Below are positions 35,265-44,901 of a stretch of 64,000 nt of DNA, piece by piece. The notes beneath the pieces are model-generated. The model saw only the letters and a list, made by a program, of their open reading frames with translations, was not told the DNA's origin and did no database searches. This DNA is from Nakamurella multipartita DSM 44233 (lineage in GTDB: Bacteria; Actinomycetota; Actinomycetes; Mycobacteriales; Nakamurellaceae): assembly GCF_000024365.1 (NCBI RefSeq), contig NC_013235.1, positions 2,356,001-2,420,000 of the forward strand, read 5' to 3'. The translations under genes and the position numbers were made by a program. Every line of letters begins with the position of its first letter. Position 1 is the first letter of the stretch.

Positions 35265-35296
35265 ACCGTGTGATTGACGCCCGAACCGTGTCATTG
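35265..35296. repeat. 12-bp direct repeat upstream of the single-chain carboxylase
   Basis: ACCGTGTGATTG (35265-35276) and ACCGTGTCATTG (35285-35296), one mismatch, 20 bp apart, in the 240-bp gap before the carboxylase gene. It could be an operator; no regulator can be named. Confidence 0.45.
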
Positions 35297-35473
35297 GGAG
35301 AGCGCAACCGCGCCGGACAGGCCAGGATGAAGCGGGCACGTTGTCGTGCACGTGTCGACCGCTTTCCGGCGACCGGGAACCGTCGCGCGCCCACCGAGTG
35401 ATCCGGGCGCGACGGGACGACCCGACGCGGAGCGGATCGCACTTTGGTCGAAGTGGATGGAGGAGCACCAGGC

Positions 35474-38400
35474 ATGTTTTCGCGCATTGCGGTGATCAAT
35501 AGGGGTGAACCCGCGGTCCGGCTGATCCGGGCCGTGCGAGAGCTGAACGCAGAGTTCGGCTACGGGATCAAGGTCATTGCCCTGCACACCGAGTCCGAAC
35601 GTGGTGCGCTGTTCGTGCGGTTGGCCGACGAGGGCGTCCGGATCCGGGAGAAGGGCGAGCTGAGCAGCCCGTACCTGGATCACGCGGTGCTGCGCAAGGC
35701 GCTGATCGAATCCAAGGCGGACGCCGCCTGGGTCGGTTGGGGTTTCGTGGCCGAGGACCCGACCTTCGCCGAGCTGTGCGAGGAACTCGGGGTGACGTTC
35801 ATCGGCCCGCCGCCGGAGGCGATGCGCCGGTTGGGCGACAAGGTCGAGGCCAAGTACATGGCCGAGGCGACCAATGTGCCGGTGGCGCCCTGGTCGGGCG
35901 GCCCGGTCGAGACGATGGAAGAGGCGCTCGAGCACGCCAAGAGCATCGGCTACCCGATGATCCTCAAGGCCCGCAGCGGCGGCGGCGGTCGCGGCATCCG
36001 AATGGTGTTCGACCCCGCGGAGCTGGAAGAGGCCATCGAGCGCACCCAGTCCGAGGCGCAGAAGGCCTTCAACGACCACGTGATCTTCATGGAGCATCTG
36101 GTCCAGGGTGGCCGGCACATCGAGGTCCAGGTCATCGCCGACAACTACGGCAATGCGTGGGCGCCCGGCGTGCGGGACTGCTCGATCCAGCGCCGTAACC
36201 AGAAGCTGATCGAGGAATCGTTCTCCCCGGCGCTGACCAAGGAGCAGGCGGCCGACCTGGCGGCCCGGGCGATCGACCTGGTGCTCGCGGTGGGCTACCG
36301 CGGCGCGGGCACGGTGGAGTTCCTGTACCAGCCGGAGAAGAAGACCTTCGCCTTCCTGGAGGTCAACACCCGGCTGCAGGTGGAGCACCCGATCACCGAG
36401 GCATCCACCGGCATCGACCTGGTCAAGCTGCAGATCCTGGTGGCCGACGGCTACAAGTTGGAGGGCGACTGCCCGCCGGTGTTCGGACACTCGGTGGAGG
36501 CCCGGCTCAACGCCGAGGACGCCGACAACGGGTTCGCGCCCTCGCCGGGCAAGGTCGAGCTGCTGACCCTGCCGGTCGGCCCGGGCATCCGGGTGGATAC
36601 CGGCATCGCCACCGGTGACGCGATCTCCCCGGACTACGACTCGATGGTCGCCAAGATCATCGCCTGGGGTCGCGACCGGGACGAGGCCCTGGCCCGGCTG
36701 CGGGTCGCGCTGCGCGAGACCACCGTGGTGGTCAAGGGCGGCACCACCACCAAGTCGTTCCTGCTCAAGCTGCTGGACCGGCCCGAGGTCATCGACGGCA
36801 CCGCCGACACCGGCTGGCTGGACCGGGCCAACCTGCATGAGGATCCGGAGCTGGCCGCCGGGGCCGACGTGGCCCTGCTCTACGTCGCGGCCGACGTCTA
36901 CGAGTCCGAGGAGCAGTTGGAGCGCGACGCGTTCCTGCGGTCGGCCCACGGCGGTCGCCCCAAGGCCTCGCACGAGGTGGGCCGGGAGATCGAACTGGGC
37001 TACCGCGGCCAGACCTACAGCCTGAACATCGCCCAGATCAGCCCCCGCCGGTACCGGGTCGAGGTGCCCGGCGGCGGCGTCGTCGAGCTGGAGCTGGAGC
37101 GTCAGTCGAAGTTCGAGAGCCGGCTGTCCATCGGTGACCGGCGGCACCAGATCGTCGCGGCCACCAACGCGGCCGGACACCTGGTCGAGGTCGACAGCGT
37201 CAGCCACCGGGTCAGCCGGGACGAGGGCGGCATGGTCCGCTCGCCCGCGCCGGCGGTGGTCGTGGCCCTGCGGGCCGCGCCCGGCGACGACGTCCAGGCC
37301 GGGGACACGATCATGATCCTCGAGGCCATGAAGATGGAGACCGCGGTCAAGGCGCCGTACGCGGGCCGGGTCCGCGAGATCCTGGCCTCGGTGAACTCGC
37401 AGGTCGACGCCGGCGGCGCGCTGCTGCGGCTGGACAAGATCGAGGAGGAGGGCGCCGCGTCGACCGCGCCGGTGGTCGAGTTCTCGGCCGACTCCGTGGT
37501 CGACCGCAGCGATCTGCGGGTCAAGGCGCTGCGTGACCTGCGGGCCCTGCGGGCTCTGGTGATGGGCTACGACGTGTCCGCGCAGCGGGCCAAGTCCCTG
37601 TGGAGCGAGTACGACCAGGTCCGCGAGCAGGTGCCGTTGGACGACGACGAGTTGCTCGGCGCCGCCCTGGACGTCATGGAGACCTTCGCCGATCTGGCCG
37701 AGCTGTCCCGGAACCGTCCGGCCGGTGAGGAGGAGTCCGGCGACGAGCAGGTGCACAGCCCGCGCGAGTACTTCCACTCCTACCTGCAGTCGCTGGACCT
37801 GGAGGTGGCCGGTCTGCCGGAGGGCTTCCGGTCCCGCTTGGCCAAGGCGTTGGCCCACTACGGCGTCACCGATCTGGAGCCGAGCCCGGCGCTGGAGGAG
37901 GCGGTGTACCGGGTCTTCCTGGCCCAGGAACGGGTCGGCGACCAGATCCCGATCATCGCCGGCCTGCTGGAGCGGTGGCGCACCCGCGCGTCGCTGCTGA
38001 GCGAGGAGATGCGCCAGCGCGTCGGTGCCGTGGTCGAGCGCCTGGTGGTCGCCACCCGGTCCCGGTACCCGCTGATCGGCGACCTGGCCCGGTCCATCCG
38101 GTTCGAGGTGTACGAGCGGCCGGTCATCGAGGCGGCTCGCACGTCGCTGTACGAGGAGGTCCGGGCGGACGTCGGGGTGCTGGCCGAGAATCCGGGCGCG
38201 CCGAACCGGGCCGAGCTCATGGACACGCTGGTGGCCAGCTCGGAGCCGGTGGTGCGGCTGATGGCCGAGGAGTTGCTGGGTCGCCCGTCCGGGGTGCCGG
38301 CGATGCTCGAGGTGATGAACCGCCGGTACTACAAGATCCGCGATCTGGAGGATGTGGAGGTCACCGAGATCGATGGCCGCCCGTCGCTGACCGGCAACTA

Positions 38401-40969
38401 CGAGCTGGGTGGCAACCGGCTGTACCTGATCTCCACCACGGCGACGCACGCGGATCTGCCCGCGGCGCTGTCCGCGGCCGACGCGGCGGCGAACCTGGTG
38501 CCGGATCCGGCCAACCTGGTCACCGACCTGTACGTGGCCTGGGCGGACGCGCCGGAGGACCCGGATGCGATCTCGGCCGAGCTCGCCCGGACCCTGCAGG
38601 ACTACGGCACCATCGCCGGCGGTCGCCGGGTGACGGTGACCGTGGCGTTCAACGAGGCGGCGCCCGACGTCCTGCAGTTCACCTTCCGCCCGGGTTCCCA
38701 CGGGCTGGCCGAGGAGCGGGTCATCCGGGGCATGCACCCGCTGACCGGTCAGCGGTTGGATCTGTGGCGGCTGAAGAACTTCAACGGCACTCGGGTGCCG
38801 GCGGCCGAGGGCACCTACGTCTTCCACCTGGTCGCGCCGAACAACCCGGCCGACGAGCGGTTGGTGGCCCTGGCCGAGGTCCGTGACGTCACGCCGGTGC
38901 GGGACGCCGACGGACACGTGGTGTCGTTCCCGGCCGCCGAGCGGGTCCTGGCCGCGTGCCTGGAGTCGATCAGGCGGGCCCAGGCCGGGCTCAGCGGCCG
39001 CAAGTCGCTGCAGAACAACGCGATCTTCCTGCACGTGTGGCCGCCGGTGGAGGTACCGGTGTCGGATCTGGGCCGCTTCGCCCAGGACACGGCGCCGCTG
39101 ACCCTGGGCACCGGGCTCTCGGAGATCACGGTGCTGGCGCGGCTGCGGCAGCAGGACGGTTCACTCAAGGACGTCGCCCTGCGCTTCGCCTTCCAGGCCG
39201 GCGCGGGTGTGCAGGTGACCGTGAGCGACCCGCCGACCGAGCCGCTGGCCGTGCTGGACGACTACGCGCTCAAGGTGCAGCGGTCGGCCGCTCGCGGGGC
39301 TGCCTACCCGTACGAGATCATCCCGCTGCTCACCGGGGCGAACGGGCAGTTCACCGAGTACGACTTCCGGGACGACAACACCTTCGGTCCGGTGGACCGC
39401 GGGCCGGGTCAGAACAAGGCCGGGGTCATCGTCGGGGTGGTCACCACGCCGTCCGAGCGGTATCCGGAGGGCATGACCCGGGTGCTGATGATGGGCGATC
39501 CGACCAAGGCGCTGGGCACCGTCGCGGTGGCCGAGTGCAACCTGATCGCCGAAGCGGTGAAGATGGCCGGCGAGAAGGACCTGCCGGTCGAGTGGTTCAC
39601 CCTGTCCTCGGGCGCCAAGATCTCGATGGACTCCGGCACGGAGAACATGGACGGCGTGGCCAAGGCGCTGCGCGAGATCGTGCTGTTCACCCAGAACGGC
39701 GGCGAGATCAACATCATCGTCTCCGGCATCAACGTGGGTGCACAGCCGTACTGGAACGCCGAAGCGACCATGCTGATGCACACCAAGGGCATCCTGATCA
39801 TGACGCCGGACTCGGCGATGGTGCTGACCGGCAAGTTGTCGCTGGACTACTCCGGCGGCGTCTCGGCCGAGGACAACTTCGGCATCGGCGGGTACGACCG
39901 GGTCATGGGCCCGAACGGGGAGGCGCAGTACTGGGCGCCGAACCTGTCCGGTGCGGTGGACATCCTGTTCCAGCACTACGAGCACGCCTACCACGCGCCG
40001 GGGGAGAAGTACCCGCGGCGGGCGGCGACCAGCGACCCGCTGGACCGCGACGTCCGGTCGGCGCCGCACGTGCACCCGGACAGCCCGTTCACCACGGTCG
40101 GCGAGATCTTCGCCGAGGAGACCAACAAGGACCGCAAGAAGCCGTTCGACATCCGCGCGGTGATCAATGCGATCGCCGACCAGGACCACGCGACCCTGGA
40201 GCGTTGGGCGGGCATGGCCGAGGCCGACACCGCGGTCGTGGTGGACGCCCACCTGGGCGGCTACCCGGTGGCCATCCTGGGCATCGAGTCGCGGGCCATC
40301 CCGCGGCGCGGTTTCCTGCCCTCGGACGGGCCGGACTCGTTCTCCGGCGGCACCCTGTTCCCCAAGTCGAGCAAGAAGGCCGCGCGGGCCATCAACTCGG
40401 CATCGGGGTCGCGGCCGCTGGTGGTGCTGGCCAACCTGTCCGGGTTCGACGGCTCACCGGAGTCGCTGCGCAACATCCAGCTGGAGTACGGCGCCGAGAT
40501 CGGCCGGGCCATCGTCAACTTCGACGGCCCGATCATCTTCTGCGTGATCTCCCGCTACCACGGTGGTGCGTTCGTGGTGTTCTCCGGGGCGCTCAACGAC
40601 AACATGGAGGTCATCGCCATCGAGGGCTCGTACGCCTCGGTGATCGGTGGCGCGCCGGCGGCGGCGGTGGTGTTCACCCGTGACGTGAACAACCGCACCG
40701 CCAACGATGCCCGGGTCACCGAGCTCGAGGCCCGCATCGCCGACGCGACCGACGACGCCGAGCGCAGCCAGCTGCGGGTCGAGCTGGCCGAGACCCGGGC
40801 CGCGGTCCGGTCCGAGAAGCTCGGCGAGGTGGCCGTGGAGTTCGAGCAGATCCACAACATCGAGCGGGCCCGCGAGGTCGGCTCGGTGCACACGATCATC
40901 CCGGCCGTCGACATGCGGCCGTACCTGATCGAAGCGGTGGAGCGGGGCATGGCCCGCACCGGCGGCTGA
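35474..40969 (+). CDS. Single-chain biotin-dependent acyl-CoA carboxylase
   Basis: 1831 residues from ATG 35474, which has GGAGGAG 8 nt upstream. Order: biotin carboxylase with ATP-grasp (1-450; KARSGGGGRGI, EVNTRLQVEHPITE), biotin carrier domain with EAMKMET (biotinyl Lys620), a central region of about 600 residues without recognised catalytic motifs, then a fused carboxyltransferase (about 1280-1760; GVIVGVVTTPSERYPEGMTR, GGAFVVFSGALND) with a coiled coil near the end. This is the eukaryote-like layout, as in the prokaryotic single-chain YCC enzymes, rather than split AccA/AccB-type subunits. Acetyl-CoA, propionyl-CoA or longer substrates cannot be told apart. Confidence 0.93.
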   Translation: MFSRIAVINRGEPAVRLIRAVRELNAEFGYGIKVIALHTESERGALFVRLADEGVRIREKGELSSPYLDHAVLRKALIESKADAAWVGWGFVAEDPTFAELCEELGVTFIGPPPEAMRRLGDKVEAKYMAEATNVPVAPWSGGPVETMEEALEHAKSIGYPMILKARSGGGGRGIRMVFDPAELEEAIERTQSEAQKAFNDHVIFMEHLVQGGRHIEVQVIADNYGNAWAPGVRDCSIQRRNQKLIEESFSPALTKEQAADLAARAIDLVLAVGYRGAGTVEFLYQPEKKTFAFLEVNTRLQVEHPITEASTGIDLVKLQILVADGYKLEGDCPPVFGHSVEARLNAEDADNGFAPSPGKVELLTLPVGPGIRVDTGIATGDAISPDYDSMVAKIIAWGRDRDEALARLRVALRETTVVVKGGTTTKSFLLKLLDRPEVIDGTADTGWLDRANLHEDPELAAGADVALLYVAADVYESEEQLERDAFLRSAHGGRPKASHEVGREIELGYRGQTYSLNIAQISPRRYRVEVPGGGVVELELERQSKFESRLSIGDRRHQIVAATNAAGHLVEVDSVSHRVSRDEGGMVRSPAPAVVVALRAAPGDDVQAGDTIMILEAMKMETAVKAPYAGRVREILASVNSQVDAGGALLRLDKIEEEGAASTAPVVEFSADSVVDRSDLRVKALRDLRALRALVMGYDVSAQRAKSLWSEYDQVREQVPLDDDELLGAALDVMETFADLAELSRNRPAGEEESGDEQVHSPREYFHSYLQSLDLEVAGLPEGFRSRLAKALAHYGVTDLEPSPALEEAVYRVFLAQERVGDQIPIIAGLLERWRTRASLLSEEMRQRVGAVVERLVVATRSRYPLIGDLARSIRFEVYERPVIEAARTSLYEEVRADVGVLAENPGAPNRAELMDTLVASSEPVVRLMAEELLGRPSGVPAMLEVMNRRYYKIRDLEDVEVTEIDGRPSLTGNYELGGNRLYLISTTATHADLPAALSAADAAANLVPDPANLVTDLYVAWADAPEDPDAISAELARTLQDYGTIAGGRRVTVTVAFNEAAPDVLQFTFRPGSHGLAEERVIRGMHPLTGQRLDLWRLKNFNGTRVPAAEGTYVFHLVAPNNPADERLVALAEVRDVTPVRDADGHVVSFPAAERVLAACLESIRRAQAGLSGRKSLQNNAIFLHVWPPVEVPVSDLGRFAQDTAPLTLGTGLSEITVLARLRQQDGSLKDVALRFAFQAGAGVQVTVSDPPTEPLAVLDDYALKVQRSAARGAAYPYEIIPLLTGANGQFTEYDFRDDNTFGPVDRGPGQNKAGVIVGVVTTPSERYPEGMTRVLMMGDPTKALGTVAVAECNLIAEAVKMAGEKDLPVEWFTLSSGAKISMDSGTENMDGVAKALREIVLFTQNGGEINIIVSGINVGAQPYWNAEATMLMHTKGILIMTPDSAMVLTGKLSLDYSGGVSAEDNFGIGGYDRVMGPNGEAQYWAPNLSGAVDILFQHYEHAYHAPGEKYPRRAATSDPLDRDVRSAPHVHPDSPFTTVGEIFAEETNKDRKKPFDIRAVINAIADQDHATLERWAGMAEADTAVVVDAHLGGYPVAILGIESRAIPRRGFLPSDGPDSFSGGTLFPKSSKKAARAINSASGSRPLVVLANLSGFDGSPESLRNIQLEYGAEIGRAIVNFDGPIIFCVISRYHGGAFVVFSGALNDNMEVIAIEGSYASVIGGAPAAAVVFTRDVNNRTANDARVTELEARIADATDDAERSQLRVELAETRAAVRSEKLGEVAVEFEQIHNIERAREVGSVHTIIPAVDMRPYLIEAVERGMARTGG

Positions 40970-40991
40970 CCGACCCACAGCCAGTGACGCC

Positions 40992-41023
40992 AGGCCCGGC
41001 CGGGGAGCTCCCCGGCCGGGCCT
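40992..41023. terminator. Perfect 32-bp palindrome terminator after the carboxylase
   Basis: AGGCCCGGCCGGGGAG (40992-41007) and its exact complement (41008-41023) form a perfect palindrome 23 bp after the stop. Confidence 0.85.
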
Positions 41024-41056
41024 CGGCGTTTCTGCTCTTGCCGCCCAGAAAATCCG

Positions 41057-41130
41057 TGTTGATCATGGCGAACTCTGCTCGACACACCGGCGACACGCCG
41101 ATTCCGTGGCAGACAACGCCATGATCAACA
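41057..41130. repeat. Nested inverted-repeat element A (TGATCA core)
   Basis: Outer arms TGTTGATCATGGCG (41057-41070) and its complement (41117-41130) are perfect over 14 bp. Inside, TCTGC/GCAGA (41074-41078, 41109-41113) and CGGCG-ACA-CGCCG (41088-41100) give three stacked stems. It lies between the convergent carboxylase and MFS genes, 34 bp after the palindromic terminator. Confidence 0.8.
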
Positions 41131-41146
41131 AAAAAGTGTGCGGGGC

Positions 41147-42430
41147 TCAGCTCGAGGCGCGGGCCGGCAGCCGCCGCGCGCCGATGATCAGCGGCACCGC
41201 GGCCAGCACGATCGCGGCGGACAGGGCGTTGAGACCGGCGAAGCCGATCAGGCCGAGCAGGGGACCGGAACCGGCCGCGCCGATCGCCGCCGAGACGTTC
41301 ATCGCCGCGTCGGCGCCGCCCTGCACCCGGGTCCGGTCGGCCACCGGCACCGATTCGGTGAGCAGGGCCGAGGCCGGCACCAGCACCAGGGACCAGCCCA
41401 CGCCCAGCAGGAACAACCCGGCGGTCACCCATCCCATGGACGCGCCGGCCAGGCCGGCGACCAGGGTCGCCGCCAGCAGCGTGCCCCCGCCGGCGGCGAT
41501 GAGCGGGAGCCGCCCGTAGCGGTCCGCGGCGATGCCGACCAGCGGCGAGAACGCGAACATGCCCAGCACGTGGATGCTGATGGTCAGGCCGACGATGCTG
41601 ATGGTGGCGCCGTGGTGGTCCATGTGCACGGGCGTCATCGTCATCACGCCGACCATGACGGTATGCGCCGCACACATGGCCACCAGCGCGGTGCGGGCCC
41701 CGCTGAGCCGCCAGGCCCGGGCCATCGCCGGCCCGGTACCCGACCGCGGGGTGTGCGGGTCGACGTGGGTGAAGGTGCCGGCCAACAGCAGGGGATCGGG
41801 GCGCAGCAGCAGGATCGCGGCCGTGGCCAGGGCCTGCATGACCGTGGCGATGACGAACGGCCCGGCCATCGGGGCCAGCCCGAGGACGCCGGCCAGCGCC
41901 TCGCCCGGCGCGCCGAGGTTGGGTCCCAGCACGGTGCCCACCGTGGTCGCCCAGACCACCAGCGACAGCTGGCGGGACCGGTGCTCGGGCGCGGACAGAT
42001 CGGTGGCCGCGTACCGGCTCTGCAGGGACGCCGCGCTGCCGGCGCCGGAGATGCCCAGGCCGTAAATCAGCGCCACGGTGGGCAGGGTGCCGGGTTGCTG
42101 GGCGATCTGGGCGGCCAGCACGAGCGCGGCCGAACCGGTCGTGGCCAACGTCCAGGCCAGCCCGAGCGAGACCCGTCGGCCGAAGCGGGCGGCCAGCACG
42201 GCCAACGGGATGGCCACCAGGGCGGCGACGACCGTCGTCGAGGTGCGGGCGACCCCGGCCCAGCCCTCGGACCGGGTGACCTGGGTGGCCAGCAGGATGC
42301 CCACCGACAGGCCGGCGCCGAAGCCGATCCCGCCCAGCACCTGGGCCGCCGACAGCAGGATCAGCGTGCGGCGCTGGACCGCGGTGACGCGGGGTTCGTG
42401 CTGCCAGACGGTCTGCTCCGGTGAGGGCAT
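41147..42430 (-). CDS. Major facilitator superfamily transporter
   Basis: 427 residues from ATG 42430, 7 nt after TACCGT (42438-42443, minus strand). Twelve hydrophobic segments with the inter-helix motifs ARFGRRVSLG after helix 2 and ADRYGRLP in the second half. Acidic and His residues near the middle (HVDPHTPRSG) lie in the central loop. The family exports drugs or metabolites by proton antiport, but the substrate cannot be read. It converges with the carboxylase gene and is divergent from the secreted protein. Confidence 0.88.
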   Translation of the reverse strand: MPSPEQTVWQHEPRVTAVQRRTLILLSAAQVLGGIGFGAGLSVGILLATQVTRSEGWAGVARTSTTVVAALVAIPLAVLAARFGRRVSLGLAWTLATTGSAALVLAAQIAQQPGTLPTVALIYGLGISGAGSAASLQSRYAATDLSAPEHRSRQLSLVVWATTVGTVLGPNLGAPGEALAGVLGLAPMAGPFVIATVMQALATAAILLLRPDPLLLAGTFTHVDPHTPRSGTGPAMARAWRLSGARTALVAMCAAHTVMVGVMTMTPVHMDHHGATISIVGLTISIHVLGMFAFSPLVGIAADRYGRLPLIAAGGGTLLAATLVAGLAGASMGWVTAGLFLLGVGWSLVLVPASALLTESVPVADRTRVQGGADAAMNVSAAIGAAGSGPLLGLIGFAGLNALSAAIVLAAVPLIIGARRLPARASS

Positions 42431-42437
42431 GGCCTGC

Positions 42438-42443
42438 ACGGTA
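42438..42443 (-). promoter_or_regulatory. -10 element of the MFS gene (leaderless)
   Basis: Minus-strand TACCGT, 7 nt, ATG 42430. Confidence 0.45.
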
Positions 42444-42510
42444 TCGGCCGCGAGCGGTCTCAGCGGATCGAGCCGGGCGTCACAGCTCGCGGACAGCCGG
42501 GCCGCGCACC

Positions 42511-42957
42511 GTGGACGACGTGCAGGCGATCACGGCAGCCGACCCTCCGCCGTCCACCGATCGCGTCGAGCCGAGGAATCGGCGTCGACGTTGGTGGCAC
42601 CGGTCGGCCGGCGTGGCGGTCGCCGTCACGGTGTTGCTCGGCTCGACCGGCCCGGCGGCCAACGCGTCGGTCCATCGGCCGACCCGGGCGCAGCTGGCCG
42701 CGGTCGCCGCGGAGACCGTCGACGGTCCGGTGCACGGCGAGTTCCCGGTCGTGCAGGCCGACGGCTCGGTGCAGACCCGGCGCTGGCAGTGGGGCGAGGT
42801 GGTCGCGGTCGACCAGCCGCGAGCGGGGGAGCCGGCCGTGCTCACCGTCGCCAGCGTGGACGGTTTCGCCGGTGCGTATCGGGTCGGACCCGACCAGCTC
42901 GCCGGCATCGCCCTGGGCGCCGAGGTCACGGTGGTCGGCCTGCTCCAACCGGCCTGA
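42511..42957 (+). CDS. Secreted or membrane-anchored small beta-domain protein
   Basis: 148 residues from GTG 42511; GTG 42520 is an alternative 7 nt after CACCGT. A basic stretch (RNRRRRWWHR) is followed by a hydrophobic segment SAGVAVAVTVLLGSTGPAANA, a signal peptide or anchor. The remaining 85 residues are beta-rich (EFPVVQADGSVQTRRWQWGE, EPAVLTVASVDGFAGAYRV). No family recognised. Confidence 0.65.
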   Translation: MDDVQAITAADPPPSTDRVEPRNRRRRWWHRSAGVAVAVTVLLGSTGPAANASVHRPTRAQLAAVAAETVDGPVHGEFPVVQADGSVQTRRWQWGEVVAVDQPRAGEPAVLTVASVDGFAGAYRVGPDQLAGIALGAEVTVVGLLQPA

Positions 42958-42969
42958 GCGCCCACCCTG

Positions 42970-43038
42970 GCTTCGCTGATCATTTCCGCGCCGAACCGGA
43001 CGGATCCGGTCCGCGCCCGCGGGAATGATCAGCGAAGC
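42970..43038. repeat. Nested inverted-repeat element B (TGATCA core)
   Basis: 21-nt arms 42970-42990 (GCTTCGCTGATCATTTCCGCG) and 43018-43038 differ at one position. An inner stem ACCGGA/TCCGGT (42995-43000, 43005-43010) closes a 4-nt loop. It separates the convergent secreted-protein and ptsI genes. Confidence 0.8.
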
Positions 43039-43054
43039 AGCAGGGGAGGGCAGA

Positions 43055-44765
43055 CTACAGGGCGAGCAGGATCTCCGGGTCGACCAGGGCCTCCACCGCG
43101 GACCTCGCGGCGGCGGCGTCGATCGCGCCCCGAGCGGCCGCCGCCAGCTCCTCGCACTGCGCGGTGGTGGTGCGGGCCAGCGCATACCGCACGGCCGGCA
43201 CCCCGTTCGGCGCCATGGACAGGCTGGTGATGCCCAGCCCGACCAGGACCAGGGCCAGCAGCGGGTCACGGGCGGCCTCGCCGCACACGCCGACCGGCTT
43301 GTCGGCGGCTTTGCCGGCCGCGCCGGCCATGGCGATCAGATCGAGCACGGCCGGCTGCCAGGGATCGAGCAGCTCGGCCAGCTCGCCGGCCATCCGGTCG
43401 GTGGCCATCGCGTACTGGGTCAGGTCGTTGGTGCCGATGGAGAAGAAGTCGACCTTCTCGATCAGGTGCGGCGCGCGCAGGGCCGCGGCCGGAACCTCGA
43501 TCATGATGCCGCCGACCGGCAGATCGTGGGATTTGACCCGCTGCTCGAACGCCTGCGCCTCGTGCACCGTGGCGACCATGGGGGCCATCACCCAGACCTT
43601 GGCGCCGGTGGCCTTGGCCGCCTGCGCGATGGCGGTCAGCTGATCGTCGAGCAGCTGCGGGTACCGGCGGTCCATCCGCAGACCGCGCACGCCCAGGGCG
43701 GGGTTCTCCTCCTCGTCGCTGGGCGCGAAGGCCAGCGGCTTGTCCGCGCCGGCGTCCAGGGTGCGGACCACGACCTTGCGATCGCCGAAAGCCTGGAACA
43801 CCTTGGTGTAGGCCTTGACCTGGGTCTCGACCGACGGCGCGGTCTTGGAGTCCAGGAACAGCACCTCGGTGCGGAACAGGCCGACGCCCTCGAGGTCCTG
43901 CTTGGCCGCCTTCTCGGCGTCCTCGACCTTGCCGATGTTGGCCAGCAGCTGGACGGCCTGGCCGTCCTTGGTCTTGCCGGGGCCGCCACTGGACTCCTTG
44001 AGCGCGGCCCGGGCGCTGGCCCGGGCCAGGATGGCTTCCCGCAGGCTGTCGTCGGGGTCCTTGACCACGGTGCCGTGCGCGGCGTCGACGGCGATGATGT
44101 CGCCGTCGACCAGCTCCAGCGCGCCGGCCGTGCGCACGACGCAGGGCAGGTCGAGCTGGGCGGCGATGATCGCGGTGTGGCTGGTCGGCCCGCCGAGCTC
44201 GGTGACGATGGCGACGACGTGGTCCAGATCGAGGGTGGCGGTGTCGGCCGGCGCCAGGTCGGCGGCCACGACGACCGACGGCTCGGTCATCTGCGGCAGC
44301 CCCGGCGGCTTCTGGCCCAGCACCTGGGCCACGATCCGGTCACGCACGTCACGCAGGTCGGTGACCCGCTCGGCCATGTAGCCGCCGCTCATCTCCAGGA
44401 TGGAACAGAAGCCCTCCACGGCCTGGTCCACGGCCGTGGCCGGACCGACGCCGGTGGCCATCCGGCGCAGCACGTCGGCCAGCAGGCCCGGATCCTGGGC
44501 CATCAGCGAGGTGGCCTCGAGCACCGCGGCCACCGTGGACTCGGCCTGGGCGGCCCGCGTCCGCAGGTTGCTGGCGACGTACTCGAAGGACTGCTGGACC
44601 AGATCGGTGGCCTGCTCGATGTTCGCGGCGGCGGCCTCGTGGGCCGGGGGGGCGCACCGGGGGAGCCAGCTTGACCACCTTGCCGACCGCGGAGCCGCGG
44701 CCCACCCCGACTCCAGTCAACGGCGATGTGGTCTGTCCGGTCGCGGAAGGGGTGGTGGTCGTCAT
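43055..44765 (-). CDS. ptsI: PTS enzyme I, with an apparent one-base frameshift
   Basis: ATG 44765 begins MTTTTPSATGQTTSPLTGVG then RGSAVGKVVKLAPP, and the frame is lost at a run of seven G (plus strand 44646-44652). Dropping one base joins it to AHEAAAANIEQATDLVQQ and the rest of enzyme I, giving 569 residues, the usual length. The intact downstream part (from 44533) has the active-site GGPTSHTAI (His196 in the joined protein), then GVGLFRTEVLFL, and a PEP-binding barrel with FFSIGTNDLTQYA and GVCGEAARDP. It passes phosphate from PEP to HPr. As written the protein is truncated; sequencing error or a switchable tract are alternatives. Confidence 0.9.
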
Positions 44766-44844
44766 CGGTTTGATTCACTCCAGGATCACGGGACGGGGGC
44801 TAAGTCGATCGCCAGGTCGATCCCCGGGACGATCGGTAGGAGGT

Positions 44845-44894
44845 GGCGGACGCCGGGCCGGTCCGGCCGGAGCCGATCACGGCCGGCGTCCGCC
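44845..44894 (-). terminator. Hairpin between ptsH and ptsI
   Basis: GGCGGACGCCGG (44845-44856) pairs with CCGGCGTCCGCC (44883-44894), a perfect 12-bp stem. An inner CCGG-rich loop can fold again. It probably lowers read-through from ptsH into ptsI. Confidence 0.6.
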
Positions 44895-44901
44895 GGCCGG
44901 C

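Noticed and set aside
35291-39034. A 1247-codon minus-strand frame opposite the carboxylase
   Set aside because: Low-complexity composition and no ribosome site; the plus-strand carboxylase explains the codon pattern.
43055-44533. Treating the in-frame enzyme I part as a complete short gene starting at GTG 44533
   Set aside because: The bases before it encode the missing enzyme I N-terminus in the other frame up to the G7 run, so it is one gene with a frameshift.
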